This document shows positions 34,514-35,077 of a stretch of 35,077 nt of DNA, piece by piece. The notes beneath the pieces are model-generated. The model saw only the letters and a list, made by a program, of their open reading frames with translations, had not been told where the DNA came from and made no database searches. Position 1 is the first letter of the stretch; each line of letters opens with the position of its first letter. Both the position numbers and the translations under genes were made by a program. The stretch comes from Candidatus Acidiferrum typicum (GTDB lineage: Bacteria > Acidobacteriota > Terriglobia > Acidiferrales > UBA7541): assembly GCA_002478115.1 (NCBI GenBank), contig DLMH01000114.1:1-35077 (forward strand). The letters run 5' to 3'.

Positions 34514-34975
34514 TCACCAAACTTTCCAGAACCCCACAACGTGCCATTGGTTTCCATGCTTTTCGAGAGTGACCTGATTTCCCCCGTACCCGTCGTCTGA
34601 AAACCAGAGTGAACTAGAAATGCCGTTATCAACGCGGTCGCGCAGTCGCTGGTCCAGAACGCCTTTGTACCTGGGGCCAGAAACTATGTCGTGGAGTTCC
34701 TCGCAGGTAGCATTATTTGGAAGAGTAGCTCCGGGTGCTAAGGCAGGAAAATCTCCGCAGGTTCCCGATTTGATAACGTCGAAAAATCGTCGGGCCGCAA
34801 GTTCGGGACCACGATTGCGAAAGGGATTAAAGAGCACGAATTTGTGATTCCCGCTGATAGGGCTTCGTGCAAATGGCAGGGGGAGAGTCGTCGGGGCAAA
34901 GAACCCGAGCCAAAGGGCGAAAGTGATTGCACAACAAATTGTTACGACAAGATACTTCCGGGAAACTTTCGGCAT
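34514..34975 (-). CDS. Small membrane-anchored protein, unknown
   Basis: From the ATG at 34975 the protein has 153 residues: a basic start (MPKVSRK), a hydrophobic helix (about 8-25) acting as anchor or uncleaved signal, then a soluble domain with two cysteines about 20 residues apart (SGTCGDF and NATCEEL) that could form a disulfide outside the membrane, and a Trp-rich end (SSSLWFSDDGY, WHVVGFWKVW). No clear ribosome binding site is seen and the frame continues upstream to 35017, so the start is unsure. I do not recognise a family. The DNA is visibly lower in GC than the rest of the right side. Confidence 0.6.
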   Translation of the reverse strand: MPKVSRKYLVVTICCAITFALWLGFFAPTTLPLPFARSPISGNHKFVLFNPFRNRGPELAARRFFDVIKSGTCGDFPALAPGATLPNNATCEELHDIVSGPRYKGVLDQRLRDRVDNGISSSLWFSDDGYGGNQVTLEKHGNQWHVVGFWKVW

Positions 34976-35077
34976 ACAGAGAAGAAGAATATCAACCGTT
35001 GCATCGGGTAGCAACAAAATGAAAACGGCGTCTTAGTCCACGTCTCAATAGTCACCTCATGCTTATCCGGTTGTTTC

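Overview
The window is a piece of a high-GC bacterial chromosome. The best guess is an Acidobacteriota member of the Terriglobia/Koribacter type. The reasons are the tilS-hpt-ftsH order, frequent GTG and TTG starts, secreted proteins of a type common in that phylum, and short dispersed palindromic repeats built on the words GTCATTCCGAG and GAGGAATCCCTC. This assignment is inference; there is no rRNA gene to confirm it.

Left part (1-7.5 kb): a radical SAM protein with a cobalamin-type N-terminal domain, a Tat-exported aldo/keto reductase, then tilS-hpt-ftsH. tilS and hpt overlap, and a strong intrinsic terminator closes the group after ftsH. The hpt product has altered PPi and PRPP loops and a very basic tail.

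Middle accessory block (7.6-12.7 kb): this lies between ftsH and the next housekeeping genes. It starts with a structured stretch whose minus strand ends like a tRNA (T-arm-like sequence plus CCA). It continues with about 700 bases holding no gene I can support, a periplasmic HtrA protease, a small membrane protein, a HAF-repeat remnant, a secreted alpha/beta-hydrolase-like gene broken by an in-frame TAG and cut short, and an orphan GAF histidine kinase on the minus strand. It looks like a decayed insertion.

Centre (12.7-22.8 kb): a small Cys-motif protein, folP, a large palindromic repeat, a secreted M28 peptidase, and the tight run ruvX-mltG-two unknown genes. Next comes a five-gene envelope cluster: LolA-like lipoprotein, FtsX/MacB-type permease, ATPase, single-span membrane protein, LolA-like secreted protein. 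It resembles a lipoprotein trafficking machine of unusual composition. A bidirectional terminator separates it from the convergent ada gene.

Right part (22.8-35.1 kb): ada, a DMT-family transporter broken by two frameshifts, a PilZ protein, a HAD phosphatase, a third secreted LolA-like protein, acylphosphatase and apt. A minus-strand housekeeping series follows: rlmB, a free-standing protein resembling the C-terminal domain of glutamyl-tRNA synthetase, ispF-ispD, alr and dnaB. A small membrane-anchored unknown protein comes last. I found no CRISPR array, no intact insertion sequence, no rRNA gene and no convincing intact tRNA gene.
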